NCBI GenBank assembly: GCA_944372275.1
Contig: CALVYO010000064.1
Span: 1 to 7,629 of the forward strand
Source of the DNA: an uncultured Bacilli bacterium
GTDB taxonomy: Bacteria > Bacillota_I > Bacilli_A > RF39 > UBA660
DNA: 7,629 nt
Direction of reading: 5' to 3'
Both the position numbers and the translations under genes were made by a program. The notes beneath the pieces were generated by a model. The model saw nothing but the letters and a program-made list of their open reading frames with translations. It made no database searches and was not told the DNA's origin. Positions 1 through 5,217 of this stretch are shown piece by piece. Position 1 is the first letter of the stretch. Each line of letters opens with the position of its first letter.

Positions 1-78
1 GATTTTATCTTGCCTTTTTGCGTATAGCAAACTACCAGGCATTTTGACTTTTGCTCTATAACTTTCCTATTATACAAG
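1..78 (-). other. Left-edge leader of an unseen downstream unit
   Basis: This stretch follows the khpA terminator and runs off the window, so its content cannot be settled. On the minus strand a consensus -10 box, TATAAT, lies at 69-74, but I find no good -35 box at 16-18 bases. Downstream, minus-strand RNA could fold: TGCCT (37-41) pairs with AGGCA (12-16), and inside it TTTGC pairs with GCAAA around a five-base loop (about 18-32). An ATG at 40-42 opens a frame to the edge (MPGSLLYAKRQDKI) but lacks a Shine-Dalgarno sequence at the right distance. A second frame is also open but has no normal start codon. It could be a structured leader, a small RNA, or the beginning of a gene. In Bacillus the genes after khpA are ylqD, rimM, trmD and rplS, none of which I recognise here. 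Confidence 0.25.
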
Positions 79-100
79 AAAAAAGAAGATAAATCTTCTT
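79..100 (-). terminator. Intrinsic terminator after khpA
   Basis: On the minus strand, AAGAAGA (100-94) pairs with TCTTCTT (89-83) around the four-base loop TTTA, and a run of T continues to 79. The stem overlaps the khpA stop codon at 99-101. It ends the rpsP-khpA unit. On the plus strand no T tract follows the stem, so it looks one-directional. Confidence 0.7.
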
Positions 101-344
101 AAAATGAATCAATATTAATTTTAACTTTTTTTAATCCATTAGCATATGATGAAGCTTGAACGATAGTTCTTATAGCATTAGCAATAATTCCTTGTTTACC
201 GATTACTGAACCAATTGCACTACTATCAACTAATACTTGAATTGTGATATATTCTTCATCATCTTCAAATTGTTTAACTGATACCATATCAGGATCAGTA
301 ACAACGCTTTTTACTAAAAATTCTGTTAATTCAACTAAATTCAT
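99..344 (-). CDS. khpA: KhpA, KH-domain RNA-binding protein (YlqC family)
   Basis: This 81-residue protein is a single KH domain and matches the length and layout of KhpA/YlqC. The RNA-binding GxxG loop is visible as GKQG at residues 49-52, within AIGSVIGKQG, followed by the expected helix (ANAIRTIVQAS) and a final strand rich in Lys and Ile. In Bacillota, KhpA forms a homodimer or pairs with KhpB (Jag/EloR) and acts as a small cytoplasmic RNA chaperone affecting cell elongation and division. It begins two bases after the rpsP stop, and its ribosome-binding site AAAGGAGA lies inside the last codons of rpsP, so the two genes are surely cotranscribed and probably translationally coupled. The rpsP-khpA pairing is a conserved Bacillota arrangement. 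Its stop codon lies in the terminator stem. Confidence 0.93.
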   Translation of the reverse strand: MNLVELTEFLVKSVVTDPDMVSVKQFEDDEEYITIQVLVDSSAIGSVIGKQGIIANAIRTIVQASSYANGLKKVKINIDSF

Positions 345-346
345 AA

Positions 347-625
347 TTATTCTCCTTTTGTCATTTTAGACTCGTGGAAATTTTTCAAAATGCCTTGCTT
401 TTTAAATAATGCTCTTACAGTATCAGTTGGAATTGCTCCTGTACTTAACCATTTTTGAGCTAATTGTTCATCAATTTTAACTTCTGCAGGTTCAACAATT
501 GGATTATAATAACCGATTTCTTCGATTACTTTTCCATCTCTTTTACTTCTAGAATCAGCAGCTACAATACGATAAAATGGTCTTTTTTTAGCACCCATTC
601 TCTTTAATCTTAATTTAACAGCCAT
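347..625 (-). CDS. rpsP: Small ribosomal subunit protein bS16
   Basis: The start MAVKLRLKRMGAKKRPFYRI is the classic bS16 N-terminus. The conserved ADSRSKRDGKVIEEIGYYNP segment and a WLSTGA...PTDTV motif follow. bS16 binds 16S rRNA in the body of the 30S subunit and is needed for assembly. Two ATG codons are adjacent (626-628 and 623-625). I chose the second because it gives the family N-terminus MAVK; the first would add only one Met. The Shine-Dalgarno AAGGAG at 635-640 serves either start (nine or six bases). The product is 92 residues, slightly longer than many bS16 proteins because of the short basic tail. It is the first gene of the rpsP-khpA unit, driven by an excellent sigma-A promoter that begins inside the cotE terminator. 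Confidence 0.97.
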   Translation of the reverse strand: MAVKLRLKRMGAKKRPFYRIVAADSRSKRDGKVIEEIGYYNPIVEPAEVKIDEQLAQKWLSTGAIPTDTVRALFKKQGILKNFHESKMTKGE

Positions 626-650
626 CATTAATCACTCCTTTTCTTGAATA

Positions 651-679
651 ATTGTAACATATAATTTAAAAAGTGTCAA
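651..679 (-). promoter_or_regulatory. Sigma-A promoter of rpsP-khpA
   Basis: On the minus strand there is a perfect -35 TTGACA (679-674), a 17-base spacer, and a -10 TACAAT (656-651) preceded by TGT, giving an extended -10. Transcription should start at an A near 644-645, leaving a leader of only about 16-20 bases before the start codon. The -35 box is part of the 3' arm of the cotE terminator. Confidence 0.85.
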
Positions 680-697
680 CTATTTTTGGTTGACACT
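668..697 (-). terminator. Intrinsic terminator after cotE, overlapping the rpsP promoter
   Basis: On the minus strand, AGTGTCAAC (697-689) pairs perfectly with GTTGACACT (680-672) around an eight-base loop, followed by four T. The stem takes in the last two bases of the cotE stop codon TAG (698-696). The 3' arm also supplies the TTGACA -35 box of the rpsP promoter. Confidence 0.8.
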
Positions 698-1217
698 ATA
701 TATAATTTTCATTTATTTCGTCTAATTCTTTATCTATATCATCATCAACTATATCTTCCCAAGGTTCTTCATCTTCTTCAATAGCTATTTTTACCTTTGT
801 TTCTCCTACTATTTCAACACCTAATTCTTTTTCAATATCAAATGAAATTTGATTATTTTCTAATATATTAACTCCTAAACAAGTTGGTTGACTTAGGGTT
901 CTTACAATTATATCCGTCTCACTACTTAAATCAGCATTCTCTTTTAACTTTACATTAAATAAATCGTTATATTCTATTTTTTGATTAACAACTGTTGTTT
1001 TAGAGTCATTTTCATAAGAATACCAAATATTTACATCAAATGATCCATCAACACCTATTTTATCTCCTGTTTTGTATCCTTTGAATTTATGGTTAATTAT
1101 CCAACATCCTAAAATTGTAGTTGGTTGATCACTAGTAGTTATTTTATAATTATTCTTAAAATATTTTTTCCCTTTACCAATAACTGCCTTAGTGACTATT
1201 TCTTTATATAAAGACAC
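696..1217 (-). CDS. cotE: Outer spore coat morphogenetic protein CotE
   Basis: The product, 173 residues from the GTG start, matches Bacillus CotE along its length: EIVTKAVIGKGKKYFK at the N-terminus, then ILGCWIINHKF, a SFDVNIWYSY segment, QPTCLGV, VVGETKVKI, and a very acidic tail ending DELDEINENYI. CotE sits between inner and outer spore coat in the mother cell and is required for outer-coat assembly; its acidic tail recruits other coat proteins. An ATG at 1230-1232 is in frame five codons upstream, but no Shine-Dalgarno precedes it. AGAGGTGAT (1229-1221) lies just before the GTG at 1217-1215, so GTG is the likely start and gives MSLYKEI, like Bacillus MSEYREI. It lies directly downstream of miaB, as in Bacillus, but without the intervening ymcA. 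A terminator separates it from miaB, so it is transcribed alone. Confidence 0.93.
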   Translation of the reverse strand: MSLYKEIVTKAVIGKGKKYFKNNYKITTSDQPTTILGCWIINHKFKGYKTGDKIGVDGSFDVNIWYSYENDSKTTVVNQKIEYNDLFNVKLKENADLSSETDIIVRTLSQPTCLGVNILENNQISFDIEKELGVEIVGETKVKIAIEEDEEPWEDIVDDDIDKELDEINENYI

Positions 1218-1220
1218 AAT

Positions 1221-1229
1221 ATCACCTCT
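1221..1229 (-). promoter_or_regulatory. Ribosome-binding site that fixes the cotE GTG start
   Basis: AGAGGTGAT on the minus strand is complementary to the 3' end of 16S rRNA and lies three to five bases before GTG at 1217-1215. It is inside the reading frame if the upstream ATG (1232) is used, which argues against that start. Confidence 0.8.
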
Positions 1230-1234
1230 CATTT

Positions 1235-1261
1235 TAATATATGCAATAAATATTTATTAGT
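1235..1261 (-). promoter_or_regulatory. Mother-cell (sigma-K/sigma-E type) promoter of cotE
   Basis: On the minus strand, CATATATTA (1243-1235) fits the sigma-K -10 consensus CATAnnnTA. An AC dinucleotide at 1261-1260 stands 16 bases upstream, as expected for the sigma-K -35. The -10 is also close to the sigma-E form CATAyAmT, but I see no good sigma-E -35. Bacillus cotE is read by both factors. The predicted start of transcription, near 1226-1229, falls downstream of the rejected ATG. Confidence 0.5.
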
Positions 1262-1265
1262 ACAT

Positions 1266-1292
1266 AAAAAAAGAGAAATTAAATTATTTCTC
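1266..1292 (-). terminator. Intrinsic terminator after miaB
   Basis: On the minus strand, GAGAAAT (1292-1286) pairs with ATTTCTC (1279-1273) around a six-base loop, followed by seven T (1272-1266). The stem and loop span the last codons and stop of miaB (TAA at 1281-1279). It isolates cotE from the vegetative miaB transcript. Confidence 0.8.
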
Positions 1293-2685
1293 CATCCATA
1301 CTCCAAGTTTTAACTGAAGTTATTTTTACATTCACAATTTTACCTAAATAATTATCATCTGCTTTAACATTTACTAATTTCATTGTATCTGTATATCCTT
1401 TTAAATAATTACCATTTTTGCTGCTATAATCTTCTAATAAAACTGGTACAATTTTATTTAAATATTGTAAATTATTTTCTTTTGAATATTTATTTACCAA
1501 ATCATTTAAAATTTGTAATCTTTCTTCTTTTTCTTCTAATAATATTTCATCTTTCATACGACATGCTGGAGTTCCTATTCTAGGTGAAAAAATAAATGTA
1601 AATGCTCCATCGTATTTGCACTTATTAACTACATCTAATGTATCTTGAAAATCTTCTTTTGTTTCATTTGGAAAGCCAACTATAATATCGGTTGTAATGG
1701 CACAATTAGGTATTTTAGTTTTTAATTTATTATATAATTTTAGATATTGTTCTTTTGTATATCTTCTTCCCATTAGTTTTAATATTTTATTAGAACCTGA
1801 TTGCAAAGGTAAATGAATATAAGGCATAATATTTTTATATTTACTTATTACATCTATCATATCATCATTAAAATCCCAAGGATGGCTAGTTACAAACCTA
1901 ATTCTTTCAATATTAGTTTTTGCTACATCTTCTAATAAATTAGCCATGTTATAATCGATATCTAAATCTTTGCCATAAGCATTGACATTTTGCCCTAATA
2001 AGGTTACTTCTTTATACCCATCTTTAATTAAATTATTTACTTCATCAATTATATATTCTGGTAATCTACTTCTTTGTTTACCTCTTGTATAAGGAACAAT
2101 ACAATAAGTACAAAACTTATCGCAACCATACATAATATTAACCCAAGCTTTATATTTACTATCTCTTTTAACCGGAATATTTTCAATAACATCACCTTCA
2201 ATAGAAAATACATCTATTTCTTGTTTATTTTTGGCTTTTTCGATTATATTAGGTAAATCATATATGTTATGTGTTCCAAAAACAAAATCAATCCATTTAT
2301 ATTTGCTTAGTATTTCATCAATTATCACTTCTTCTTGGGCCATACACCCACCAAAGCCAACCATAACTTCTTTTGTTTGTTTCATATGTTTAATTCTACC
2401 TAACAAGCCAAATACTTTATTATGAGCATTCTCTCTTATCGCACAAGTATTTAAAATAATTAAATTAGCATCTTCCAGATTATCTGTACTACTATATCCC
2501 ATATCTTCTAATATTGCCTTAATATTTTCTGAATCGTGTTCATTCATCTGACAACCATATGTTTTTACATAATATTTTTTACCTTTACCAATTAATTTTT
2601 GTTCTATAGTTATTTTATAATTTTCTAATATATTAACTTTTTCTTTTGTTCTTTTTCTAGCATCGTTTAAATTTGGTAGATTCAT
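1279..2685 (-). CDS. miaB: tRNA-2-methylthio-N6-dimethylallyladenosine synthase MiaB
   Basis: This 468-residue protein is a methylthiotransferase that adds a methylthio group to i6A37 of tRNAs reading UNN codons, using two [4Fe-4S] clusters. The N-terminal UPF0004 domain carries the three auxiliary-cluster cysteines C45 (KTYGCQMNEHDSE), C81 (LNTCAIREN) and C114 (GFGGCMAQEE). The radical-SAM CxxxCxxC is CDKFCTYC (C188, C192, C195), in the family context GCDKFCTYCIVPYTRGKQRSR split over residues 187-207. A TRAM RNA-binding domain occupies about residues 400-465. The full set of cysteines and the KTYGCQMNEHDSE start identify MiaB rather than MtaB or RimO. It has its own sigma-A-type promoter and the ribosome-binding site AGGAAG (2698-2693). 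A terminator at its end separates it from cotE. Confidence 0.96.
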   Translation of the reverse strand: MNLPNLNDARKRTKEKVNILENYKITIEQKLIGKGKKYYVKTYGCQMNEHDSENIKAILEDMGYSSTDNLEDANLIILNTCAIRENAHNKVFGLLGRIKHMKQTKEVMVGFGGCMAQEEVIIDEILSKYKWIDFVFGTHNIYDLPNIIEKAKNKQEIDVFSIEGDVIENIPVKRDSKYKAWVNIMYGCDKFCTYCIVPYTRGKQRSRLPEYIIDEVNNLIKDGYKEVTLLGQNVNAYGKDLDIDYNMANLLEDVAKTNIERIRFVTSHPWDFNDDMIDVISKYKNIMPYIHLPLQSGSNKILKLMGRRYTKEQYLKLYNKLKTKIPNCAITTDIIVGFPNETKEDFQDTLDVVNKCKYDGAFTFIFSPRIGTPACRMKDEILLEEKEERLQILNDLVNKYSKENNLQYLNKIVPVLLEDYSSKNGNYLKGYTDTMKLVNVKADDNYLGKIVNVKITSVKTWSMDGEII

Positions 2686-2706
2686 AAAACCACTTCCTAG
2701 GTATAA

Positions 2707-2735
2707 ATGATATCATATTTACTAAATTATTTCAA
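2707..2735 (-). promoter_or_regulatory. Sigma-A promoter of miaB
   Basis: On the minus strand, -35 TTGAAA (2735-2730), a 17-base spacer, and -10 TATCAT (2712-2707) preceded by TGA (extended -10). The predicted start is near 2700, just before the ribosome-binding site. It lies immediately downstream of the rnjB terminator, with the boxes clear of the stem. Confidence 0.7.
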
Positions 2736-2736
2736 G

Positions 2737-2762
2737 AAAAAAATTGTAACTAAGTACAATTT
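2737..2762 (-). terminator. Weak intrinsic terminator after the RNase J-like gene
   Basis: On the minus strand, AAATTGTA (2762-2755) pairs with TACAATTT (2748-2741) around a six-base loop, then a T run to 2737. It starts within the TAA stop codon. The stem has only one G-C pair, so some read-through into miaB is likely. Confidence 0.55.
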
Positions 2763-4395
2763 AAACTTCTTGAATCATAATTAAAATAATTGGTTTTGAT
2801 TCAGTTTGCCTATAAAAATAATTACCTACTTTATCTCTTATTTCGTTTTTTGTTTTACCATAATCGATATAAGATACTTTAGTATTATTTTTAATTATTT
2901 CTAAAGACATATTACTGGCTTCTTTTATTAAATCAATATTTTCTTTAACATAAACAAATCCTTTAGTAACAATTTGTGGACCTGATAAAATTTGTTTAGT
3001 TACCTTATCGACGATTGCTATAATTAAAACAATACCATTTTCACCTAACATTTCACGATCTTTAATAACTAAATCGCCAACATCACCTAATGTTTTACCA
3101 TCGATTAAAATATCATCGACTTTAATAAATTCTTTATCGTCAGTTAAATTTCCATTAACAAAAGTAGCAACTTCGCCATTTAATTTAAGGATTATATTTT
3201 TATCATCCATCCCCATTTGTTTAGCAACTTCACTATTAGCAACTTGATGTCTATATTCACCATTTACTGGAAAATAATATTTTGGTTGTAATAAGTTCAA
3301 CATCAACATTAAGTCTTCACTTGAAGCATGCAATGAATTAAACTGTTTACTAGACATTGTTATTAAATTACATCCTTTTTTAGCAATATCATCAAACAAC
3401 ATCGTTGCACTTTTTTCCATGCCATCATAAACTGGTGAAGCAAAAACAATGGTATCTTCTTCGGTTAAAGTTATAAACCTATCGTATCCTTTAACGATTC
3501 TTTTAATATTTGAAAAAGGCTTTTCCCGTTCATCTGAAACTATAATAATAGAATCTTTTTCTAAATGATGAATATTACCAATTCGAGACTTATCAAAATT
3601 AACATATCCATCATTAATTGCATTAATTAAAGTATTTTCTAATCTTTTACCTAATATAATAACTTTCTTATTAGATTCAGTAACTGCATTTAATAATTCT
3701 TGAATTCTAAATATTTGACCTTGTAGAATATTAATTAACATTCTACTATGATTATTATTTATAATTTCTCTTAAAAAATTATAACTACGATGTTTAGGCG
3801 AAGTGTAACCTATCTTATCAGCATACAAAGATTCACTTAATAAACATAATACTCCTTGTTTTCCAACATAAGCAAGTTTGCCTATATCAGTTTTATAATT
3901 ATCAGTCATTGCAGAATCAAAAACAAAATTACCAGTATAAAAAATAGCACCATCTTTTGTATATAACACATAACCTACACTATCAGGAACTGAATGTGAT
4001 AAACTTATAGGAAAAATGTAATTTTTACCAACTTTAATTTTTTTATGTGGCTTTATTTCAATTAAATTAGCTTTCAATTTTTCTTGAATTAATTCTTCTT
4101 TTAATAAATCCAAGGTAAACTTAGTTCCGAATATTTTAACATTGGGTAAATCATATAGCATATCAGGAATTGCGCCAATTTGTTCATCATGACCATGTGA
4201 TAAAAATATTCCCTGAATTTTATTTTTATTCTTGATTAAATAATCATAATTAGGAATAATATAATCAACGCCTAACATTTTATCATTAGCATATTTTAAA
4301 CCCGATTCAAATACAAATATTTCATCATCGACATTAACTACATACATGTTTTTCCCAATTTCATTTAAACCACCTAAGGCAAATATTTTAATCAT
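2761..4395 (-). CDS. rnjB: RNase J2-like protein with degenerate metal site
   Basis: The 544-residue product has the RNase J layout: metallo-beta-lactamase core (about 1-205 and 315-400), inserted beta-CASP domain (about 206-314), and C-terminal domain (about 440-544, with ILIDGKTLGDVGDLVIKDRE and GPQIVTKGFVYV). The active site is altered. Motif HxHxDH reads HGHDEQ (H67, H69, E71, Q72), the later Asp is Asn (YTGNFVFD, N156), and the last His ligand is Asn (PVNGEYR, N378). H134 and H356 remain. HGHDEN and PVNGEYR also occur, as I recall, in Bacillus RNase J2, the weakly active partner of RNase J1, so rnjB is the best call. The additional N156 and FNSLHASSED in place of VSGHGSQEE suggest even less catalysis. 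A strong ribosome-binding site AAAGGAGGT (4410-4402) supports the start. A J1 partner would have to lie elsewhere in the genome. Confidence 0.85.
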   Translation of the reverse strand: MIKIFALGGLNEIGKNMYVVNVDDEIFVFESGLKYANDKMLGVDYIIPNYDYLIKNKNKIQGIFLSHGHDEQIGAIPDMLYDLPNVKIFGTKFTLDLLKEELIQEKLKANLIEIKPHKKIKVGKNYIFPISLSHSVPDSVGYVLYTKDGAIFYTGNFVFDSAMTDNYKTDIGKLAYVGKQGVLCLLSESLYADKIGYTSPKHRSYNFLREIINNNHSRMLINILQGQIFRIQELLNAVTESNKKVIILGKRLENTLINAINDGYVNFDKSRIGNIHHLEKDSIIIVSDEREKPFSNIKRIVKGYDRFITLTEEDTIVFASPVYDGMEKSATMLFDDIAKKGCNLITMSSKQFNSLHASSEDLMLMLNLLQPKYYFPVNGEYRHQVANSEVAKQMGMDDKNIILKLNGEVATFVNGNLTDDKEFIKVDDILIDGKTLGDVGDLVIKDREMLGENGIVLIIAIVDKVTKQILSGPQIVTKGFVYVKENIDLIKEASNMSLEIIKNNTKVSYIDYGKTKNEIRDKVGNYFYRQTESKPIILIMIQEV

Positions 4396-4400
4396 TTAAT

Positions 4401-4410
4401 AACCTCCTTT
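4401..4410 (-). promoter_or_regulatory. Near-perfect ribosome-binding site of rnjB
   Basis: AAAGGAGGTT on the minus strand, about seven bases before ATG at 4395, is the strongest Shine-Dalgarno in the window and supports the annotated start. Confidence 0.8.
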
Positions 4411-4415
4411 CATTC

Positions 4416-4457
4416 AAAAAGACTAATTAATTATATCAAAAAATAATAAATTAGTCT
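4416..4457 (-). terminator. Intrinsic terminator after the 142-residue gene, enclosing the rnjB -10 box
   Basis: On the minus strand, AGACTAATT (4457-4449) pairs perfectly with AATTAGTCT (4428-4420) across a 20-base gap, in which TTAT and ATAA can extend the hairpin. Five T follow (4420-4416). It begins in the TAG stop codon of the upstream gene (4458-4456). The -10 box of the rnjB promoter lies in the gap between the arms. Confidence 0.65.
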
Positions 4458-4458
4458 A
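4430..4458 (-). promoter_or_regulatory. Extended -10 promoter of rnjB
   Basis: On the minus strand, a perfect TATAAT (4435-4430) is preceded by TGA, giving an extended -10. The -35 position at 17 bases is TAGACT (4458-4453), four of six matches, and contains the upstream stop codon. Transcription would begin near 4423, inside the 3' arm of the terminator, so this RNA lacks the terminator's 5' arm. Confidence 0.6.
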
Positions 4459-4884
4459 GTTCTTAAAAATTAATGATTTAATTTTTTCTTTTTCTCTTTG
4501 TCTATTTATATCGCTAATTGCCTTTTTTGCTAATCTAATTGACATAAATGGTTTTATATATTTAGAACTGTAATTTGCTAATGGTTCAAAATTAATATAC
4601 CCATCATTAGTATTTTCAACATCTATACTTAATTGTTCATAAATTTCTTCATAATCATTTAAATCTGTTGTAATAGGTTTATATATTTTATTATCAAATA
4701 AATTTAAATATCCAGCAAATTTTCCATTTTGATCTGCCATCCAAATAAAAATACTTTTTTCTTTTTTTATTTCAAAATGATGAATAACAGTTGTCGATTT
4801 ATATATACCACCATAAATAAATTCTAAAGTTTCATTAACAAAATCAGCAACATAAATATCATTTAATGGTATTTTTTCAAACAT
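4456..4884 (-). CDS. Hypothetical protein, 142 residues, unrecognised
   Basis: I do not recognise this protein. It has no signal peptide, membrane segment or cysteine cluster, and is probably a soluble cytoplasmic protein of mixed alpha/beta type. The N-terminal two thirds alternate short strands and turns (YGGIYKSTTVIHHFEIKK, SIFIWMADQNGKFAGYLNLF, IYKPI). The C-terminal third is basic and likely helical (FMSIRLAKKAISDINRQREK). The gene looks real: it fills the space between two terminators, has the ribosome-binding site AAAGGA (4897-4892) seven bases before ATG, and has a very good sigma-A promoter of its own. It is therefore monocistronic and probably expressed in vegetative cells, although it lies between the sigG-ylmC unit and rnjB. 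No function can be assigned from sequence alone. Confidence 0.8.
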   Translation of the reverse strand: MFEKIPLNDIYVADFVNETLEFIYGGIYKSTTVIHHFEIKKEKSIFIWMADQNGKFAGYLNLFDNKIYKPITTDLNDYEEIYEQLSIDVENTNDGYINFEPLANYSSKYIKPFMSIRLAKKAISDINRQREKEKIKSLIFKN

Positions 4885-4918
4885 AAAATTTTCCTTTCTT
4901 TTTTGAGGGGGGATTTTA

Positions 4919-4948
4919 AGTATATCATATAAAAAAAATAAGTGTCAA
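4919..4948 (-). promoter_or_regulatory. Sigma-A promoter of the 142-residue gene
   Basis: On the minus strand, a perfect -35 TTGACA (4948-4943), an 18-base spacer rich in T, and -10 TATACT (4924-4919) preceded by TGA (extended -10). The predicted start is at 4912-4914, where the RNA runs into six C in a row (4912-4907). The -35 box is part of the 3' arm of the ylmC terminator. Confidence 0.8.
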
Positions 4949-4980
4949 TAAAATTGGTATAATTTACCAGTTTATTGACA
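4931..4980 (-). terminator. Intrinsic terminator after ylmC, overlapping the next promoter
   Basis: On the minus strand, TGTCAATAAA (4980-4971) pairs perfectly with TTTATTGACA (4952-4943), and within it TGGTA (4969-4965) pairs with TACCA (4959-4955). A T-rich tail ends in eight T (4938-4931). The 5' arm contains the ylmC stop codon TAA (4974-4972), and the 3' arm contains the TTGACA box of the following promoter. Confidence 0.8.
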
Positions 4981-5193
4981 ACTTACAATAATAGCATCAT
5001 CACCGATAGTTTTTATTTGACTCCACTTAACTTCTACTTCATCTTTTGAAGTAAACTTTGAAATTAAAAATTTTGTTTTTTCAACTATCAAACATTTAAT
5101 AGCACCATTTTCAATTATGACATCGACGATATTACCAATTAATTTTCCTTCAGTGGTTATTATATTTTTTGCTTGTAAATCACTTAATCGCAT
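4972..5193 (-). CDS. ylmC: YlmC/YmxH family sporulation protein (PRC-barrel)
   Basis: This 73-residue protein is a single PRC-barrel of the YlmC/YmxH family: MRLSDLQAKNIITTEGKLIG at the start, then a strand pair (DVIIENGAIKCLIVEK), a lysine-rich middle, and the closing VEVKWSQIKTIGDDAIIV, which mirrors Bacillus IPWRNIVKIGEDVILV. The family is found in spore formers; its exact role is not established. PRC barrels usually serve as small binding or scaffold domains. It starts 24 bases after the sigG stop with AGGTGA (5203-5198) as ribosome-binding site and no terminator between, so it is cotranscribed with sigG. A YlmC/YmxH gene close behind sigG is a common Bacillota arrangement. YmxH shares the MRLS start, so the two paralogue names cannot be told apart safely. 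Confidence 0.85.
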   Translation of the reverse strand: MRLSDLQAKNIITTEGKLIGNIVDVIIENGAIKCLIVEKTKFLISKFTSKDEVEVKWSQIKTIGDDAIIVSCQ

Positions 5194-5217
5194 AATTTCA
5201 CCTACTAAAATTTATGA

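Noticed and set aside
690..718. Plus-strand promoter using the mirror TTGACA of the cotE terminator stem
   Set aside because: The 5' arm gives TTGACA on the plus strand at 690-695, but nothing resembling a -10 box lies 16-18 bases further on. The same holds for the mirror box at 4975-4980.
1218..1232. ATG start for cotE giving 178 residues
   Set aside because: No Shine-Dalgarno stands before it, the real one lies inside the extra codons, and the family N-terminus matches the GTG start.
1383..1583. Plus-strand open frame of 66 codons inside miaB
   Set aside because: It is the antisense shadow of the miaB TRAM region, is rich in Leu, Phe and Tyr as expected from complemented AT-rich codons, and has no ribosome-binding site.
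2074..2425. Two overlapping plus-strand open frames (60 and 64 codons) inside miaB
   Set aside because: Both lie antisense to the radical-SAM core of miaB, overlap each other, and resemble no protein. They are chance frames.
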